Of a stretch of 64,000 nt of DNA, positions 61,650 through 64,000 are shown piece by piece; the stretch's first letter is position 1; every line of letters begins with the position of its first letter. The notes under the pieces are model-generated. The model was not told the origin of the DNA. It saw only the letters and a program-made list of their open reading frames with translations, and searched no databases. The translations under genes were made by a program, and so were the position numbers. Source of the stretch: an uncultured Propionivibrio sp. (lineage in GTDB: Bacteria; Pseudomonadota; Gammaproteobacteria; Burkholderiales; Rhodocyclaceae); contig NZ_OY762656.1 of assembly GCF_963666255.1 (NCBI RefSeq), forward strand, positions 1,984,001 to 2,048,000, written 5' to 3'.

Positions 61650-62227
61650 TTCAATTACCTCAATAGGCAAAGCGAATCGTCCGTCACTGCATATGAATAT
61701 TTGAGGGGGCGTTGTGTAGCAGTGACGGAAACCTCGCAAAGCCCCAAAATTCTGCAAATACTTGGCAAGCGGGGTGTTTAAGACCCGGCCAAGCAAGATC
61801 GTGAGACGCAACAAAACCAGCCGTTGCCTAACGACCCTAATGGGGGGTACATAGCCTCTTTGAGGGTATGTCCCAATAAATGACCAAAGCATTGCAGACG
61901 GATCTGCAAGCAGATGTCACATGCGAGGCGTTGATTCCGCCTCGAGGCCGCTATTTTGGCCTCTAATATGGCACCGCCGGGTGCCTAGCATGCATCCGTA
62001 ACGCGTTGCCGCTACGGATGTCACCAGGTGTTTATCTGCGCCCGCTGCCTTGCGCAGTAACTGCCTGATACGCTCCATTGCCCCGAAGGCAAGTTTCTTC
62101 ACCGCATATTTTTTGATGCGGCCATCACCGCGACTGCAGCGTCGGATGACGAGGAATGAAATTTATTTAAGCAAAAATTTGAGAATTGTGCAACCAGTCG
62201 TTAAGTAATTTTTTAGGGGGTTTCTGG
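61650..62227. other. Non-coding region between integrase and AlpA-like gene
   Basis: About 580 bp without a supported gene. It carries the hairpin array at 61902-62121 and, near 62200, an AT-rich end after the integrase stop. It must hold the promoter of the AlpA-like gene. Confidence 0.5.
61902..62121. repeat. Array of seven short hairpins
   Basis: Successive inverted repeats have perfect arms: atctgc/gcagat (61902-61915), cgaggcg/cgcctcg (61924-61944), gaggcc/ggcctc (61944-61963), ggcacc/ggtgcc (61970-61985), catccgta/tacggatg (61993-62020), ttgcc/ggcaa (62078-62092) and ccgcat/atgcgg (62102-62121). The arms differ in sequence, so this is not a simple repeat. Confidence 0.7.
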
Positions 62228-63511
62228 TTATTTTTGGCGTTTGTTTTGAGCCGTTTGAAGGGCGCGTGCTTCTCTCAGAATTGCGTCGACAGCAGTCTCG
62301 CTCTTATAGTTGTTGTCATTGCTCAAGCAGTGTTCTGCCCATTTCTCCATCATCGGCCGGCGCTGTTCAAGCAAATCTGTCCGGTGATAAGCCGCTTCGA
62401 CCTTGTTTGCAATGGTGTGTGCCAGAGCGCGTTCTGCTAGGTCTCGCGGGAAACTACTCTCGCTGCACCAGTCGCGGAAAGAGCTGCGGAATCCATGAGC
62501 GGTTGCAATGCGTTCTGGGGTGTCGCTTGGTGCCTTGATTCGCCGTAGGAATTGCGTGAGTGCCATGTCGGAAAACATGACCTTATCGCGAGGTGTCGGA
62601 AATACAAACTCTTCGTGCAGTCCTGTTTGCTGCTTGATGATCTGGATGGCTCTTTTGGTTAATGGGATGCGATGAGGTTGTTTTGCTTTCATCCGTTCTC
62701 CGGGGATCGTCCAGATGCCGTCATTCAAATTGATTTCCCGCCAGCGCATCCCGCGAATTTCGCCAGAGCGTGCAGCCGTTAGAATCAGCAATTCCAACAT
62801 TGGTCGAATTAGATCGCCCTGGGAGTTGTTGTGCAGGTGTTTGACGATGAATTCCGGGATGTCGCGCCATGGCATGGCTGGTTGGTGTTGCTGGCGTAAT
62901 GCCTTGCTGGGTTGTTGAGGTAGTAGGTGGTCGACAACATCCACGGGGTTTGAATTGCAATGTCCGTGTGCCCAACCCCAGGCCATGATGGCGTGAAGGC
63001 GCTGTCTTAAGCGGCTTGCTGTCTCGGCTTTGGATATCCAGATTGGGCGTAATACGTCGGCTATATGGCGTGGTTGAATCTGATCTAGAGGAAGTGAGCC
63101 GATGATCGGAATCGCGTATTCGGCAACCGTGTTGATCCACTGCTGAGCGTGCTTCTTGTTTTTCCATCCGGGAGATAGTTCGGTATGAACAACATGAGCT
63201 GCGGTCTTGAAGTCAGGGAGTGCTGGTGTGTTGGCGGATGCTTTTTTTTCCTCAAGAGGGTCTTTCCCAGTGGCAAGCTGCGTGCGCATGGCAGTGCCGA
63301 TTTTTCCGGCTTCGGCAATGCTGATTTCAGGATAGGAGCCTAATCCAGCGTTCCTGCGTTTGCCCGTGACGGGGCTGATGTAGCGCAGGACCCACTTGCC
63401 ATGCCCTTTCGTTTTTGCTGGGATCAGAATCAGACCAACGACGCCTCCGTGGGGGAGTTGTCCGTCGTCTGGCTTGATATTCCGGGCCTTTGTGTCGGTA
63501 AGCACTGCCAT
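62228..63511 (-). CDS. P4-type tyrosine integrase
   Basis: A 427-residue tyrosine recombinase. An N-terminal DUF4102-like arm-binding domain (TDTKARNIKPDDGQLPHGG, KWVLRYISPVTGKRRNAGLG) precedes the core. Catalytic residues are R248 (TAARSGEIRG), H339 and R342 (AHGFRSSF), H365 (ALAHT) and the nucleophile Y375 (AAYHRTD). It inserts the island into the tRNA-Ser 3' end. Its start codon lies within an ATGGCATAC/GTATGCCAT inverted repeat that also acts as a putative arm site, so it is probably autoregulated. It is at the attR end, transcribed inward. It looks intact and of the usual length. Confidence 0.95.
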   Translation of the reverse strand: MAVLTDTKARNIKPDDGQLPHGGVVGLILIPAKTKGHGKWVLRYISPVTGKRRNAGLGSYPEISIAEAGKIGTAMRTQLATGKDPLEEKKASANTPALPDFKTAAHVVHTELSPGWKNKKHAQQWINTVAEYAIPIIGSLPLDQIQPRHIADVLRPIWISKAETASRLRQRLHAIMAWGWAHGHCNSNPVDVVDHLLPQQPSKALRQQHQPAMPWRDIPEFIVKHLHNNSQGDLIRPMLELLILTAARSGEIRGMRWREINLNDGIWTIPGERMKAKQPHRIPLTKRAIQIIKQQTGLHEEFVFPTPRDKVMFSDMALTQFLRRIKAPSDTPERIATAHGFRSSFRDWCSESSFPRDLAERALAHTIANKVEAAYHRTDLLEQRRPMMEKWAEHCLSNDNNYKSETAVDAILREARALQTAQNKRQK

Positions 63512-63525
63512 GGCATACTCCTATT

Positions 63526-63547
63526 GGTATGCCATTTAGTATGCCAT
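63526..63547 (+). repeat. Putative arm-type integrase site, right copy
   Basis: This is the partner of 6001-6022 (20 of 22 positions). With ATGGCATAC at 63510-63518 it gives three copies of the 9-bp box gtatgccat within 40 bp, directly upstream of the integrase start. Confidence 0.6.
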
Positions 63548-63666
63548 ACATTTCTGGCTGTCGTTGTGCCTCTTTGCACTCTATTGGGGTTATAGGTGAG
63601 TAAAAACAAGGATGTATATTTTTGTTTTGTGAGTGATTGGTGTGCATTGGGTTGTGTTTTGGCAGT

Positions 63667-63680
63667 CGCTCTCTCCGCCA
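63667..63680 (+). repeat. attR core
   Basis: This is an exact copy of the 14-bp tRNA-Ser end cgctctctccgcca. The bases before it (gcagt) differ from the tRNA, so the tRNA is not rebuilt here. Confidence 0.88.
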
Positions 63681-63694
63681 GAACCCTTTGAACG

Positions 63695-63717
63695 ACGGCC
63701 CCTTGTGGGCCGTTTTT
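63695..63717 (+). terminator. Terminator behind attR
   Basis: acggccc (63695-63701) pairs with gggccgt (63707-63713), followed by five Ts. It is probably the original terminator of tRNA-Ser before the island came in. Confidence 0.75.
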
Positions 63718-63766
63718 CATTTCCACCCATCAGCTGACCCATCATTTTCGATGGGATGTAGTGATA

Positions 63767-64000
63767 TCAGCTGAGATCAGTAATCTTGGTTCTGGATGCA
63801 GTCCAATGGCTGCAGACCTTTTTGATTTCGGCGTTCCAACACTCTCGGGCGTCTGTTACATCTCGCCCAAGTTTGGCTGCTAGCTTAATAAATCCGCTTG
63901 TACTGATCATTCGTCGATCCTTGCGGATTACGACAGCGCTAAGCATGCCGCGCCCCGCCGCATCTTCCTCTTCCGACAGTTCTGTAAGTACTGCGAACAA
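63767..64000 (-). CDS. Hypothetical protein, 5' end outside the window
   Basis: A frame of at least 77 codons is open to the window edge, so the gene continues beyond base 64000. The sequence has GMLSAVVIRKDRRMISTSGF and IKLAAKLGRDVTDARECWN. This recalls a small protein family found in accessory regions (short GMLSA-V and GF-LA-LGR pattern), but I cannot name it. A typical gene of that type would encode about 100-130 residues. It lies outside attR and is not very GC-rich. It could belong to a second mobile segment following the island. Confidence 0.5.
   Translation of the reverse strand: MFAVLTELSEEEDAAGRGMLSAVVIRKDRRMISTSGFIKLAAKLGRDVTDARECWNAEIKKVCSHWTASRTKITDLS

Larger units (their letters stand above)
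5932..63680. mobile_element. Genomic island in tRNA-Ser(GGA), about 57.7 kb
   Basis: The 14-bp sequence cgctctctccgcca that ends tRNA-Ser recurs once at 63667-63680, and a P4-type tyrosine integrase lies 156 bp inside the right copy, reading inward. Between the copies the sequence is less GC-rich than the left flank. It contains typical island genes: HUH Gp2-like protein, YqaJ exonuclease, DUF932, MobA/MobL, RepA-like ATPase, AlpA-like regulator and an integrase. Cargo comprises a phosphorothioate-type defence operon, sulfatase and catabolic operons and guanidinium export. The integrase is at the end far from the intact tRNA. No type IV secretion or coupling-protein genes were seen. Confidence 0.9.

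Noticed and set aside
1-64000. CRISPR arrays, insertion sequences and integrons
   Set aside because: No regularly spaced repeats, transposase or attC-like arrays were found. The only tandem repeats seen are the three 8-bp units at 51574-51597.

Overview
The window is a bacterial chromosome segment carrying one large genomic island. The first 5.9 kb is GC-rich core chromosome: a DUF3334 gene cut by the window edge, a malate/lactate dehydrogenase, a small tautomerase, an alpha/beta hydrolase, class I fumarase and the antiporter nhaA. This gene set and the IHF, NhaA and fumarase sequences suggest a betaproteobacterium, perhaps Rhodocyclales. That placement is an inference without a database search.

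At 5855-5945 lies tRNA-Ser(GGA). Its last 14 bases are repeated at 63667-63680, just outside a P4-type tyrosine integrase (62228-63511). These copies are attL and attR of an island of about 57.7 kb. Both ends also carry near-identical putative arm-type integrase sites. The island is less GC-rich than the left flank and reads as a mosaic. Its left part holds an inovirus Gp2/YagK-like HUH protein, a PD-(D/E)XK-like protein, a 1115-residue nuclease-like protein, an AlbA_2 protein, a secreted caspase-like peptidase and an IHF-beta paralogue. The metabolic part (17-32.5 kb) holds four units. The first is a LysR-controlled sulfatase locus with a transporter, a Cys-type sulfatase, YidH, YidG and a radical-SAM sulfatase maturase, arranged like yidJHGF. 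The second is a RidA / metallo-hydrolase / MHS transporter / HCCA-isomerase-like operon with its own LysR. The third is a broken duplicate of the maturase. The fourth is a MocR, PaiB-like, LysE and Gdx set, with a guanidine-II riboswitch before gdx.

The next part (33-38 kb) holds mobile-element housekeeping genes: a metal-binding RDF-like protein, a YqaJ exonuclease, a lipoprotein, an XRE regulator, DUF932 and a glycine-zipper protein. Several are preceded by terminator-like leader hairpins.

The most notable region is 38.4-56.8 kb, eight leftward and mostly overlapping genes. In transcription order they are a DUF4007 protein (SspB-like), a P-loop ATPase (SspC-like), a PAPS-reductase-family protein (SspD-like), a histidine kinase with two GHKL ATPase folds, a REC-domain protein, then three genes resembling the SspFGH/DptFGH restriction module, ending in a 1756-residue FtsK-like protein. 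I read this as a phosphorothioate-based antiphage system with a two-component-like signalling pair between its modification and restriction modules. No cysteine desulfurase (SspA) is present in the window.

The right end of the island (57.6-63.5 kb) holds a short MobA/MobL relaxase, a RepA-like ATPase, an unknown Cys-rich protein, an AlpA-like regulator, an array of small hairpins and the integrase. No type IV secretion genes are seen, so the island looks mobilisable or integrative rather than self-conjugative. A partial accessory-looking gene follows attR.
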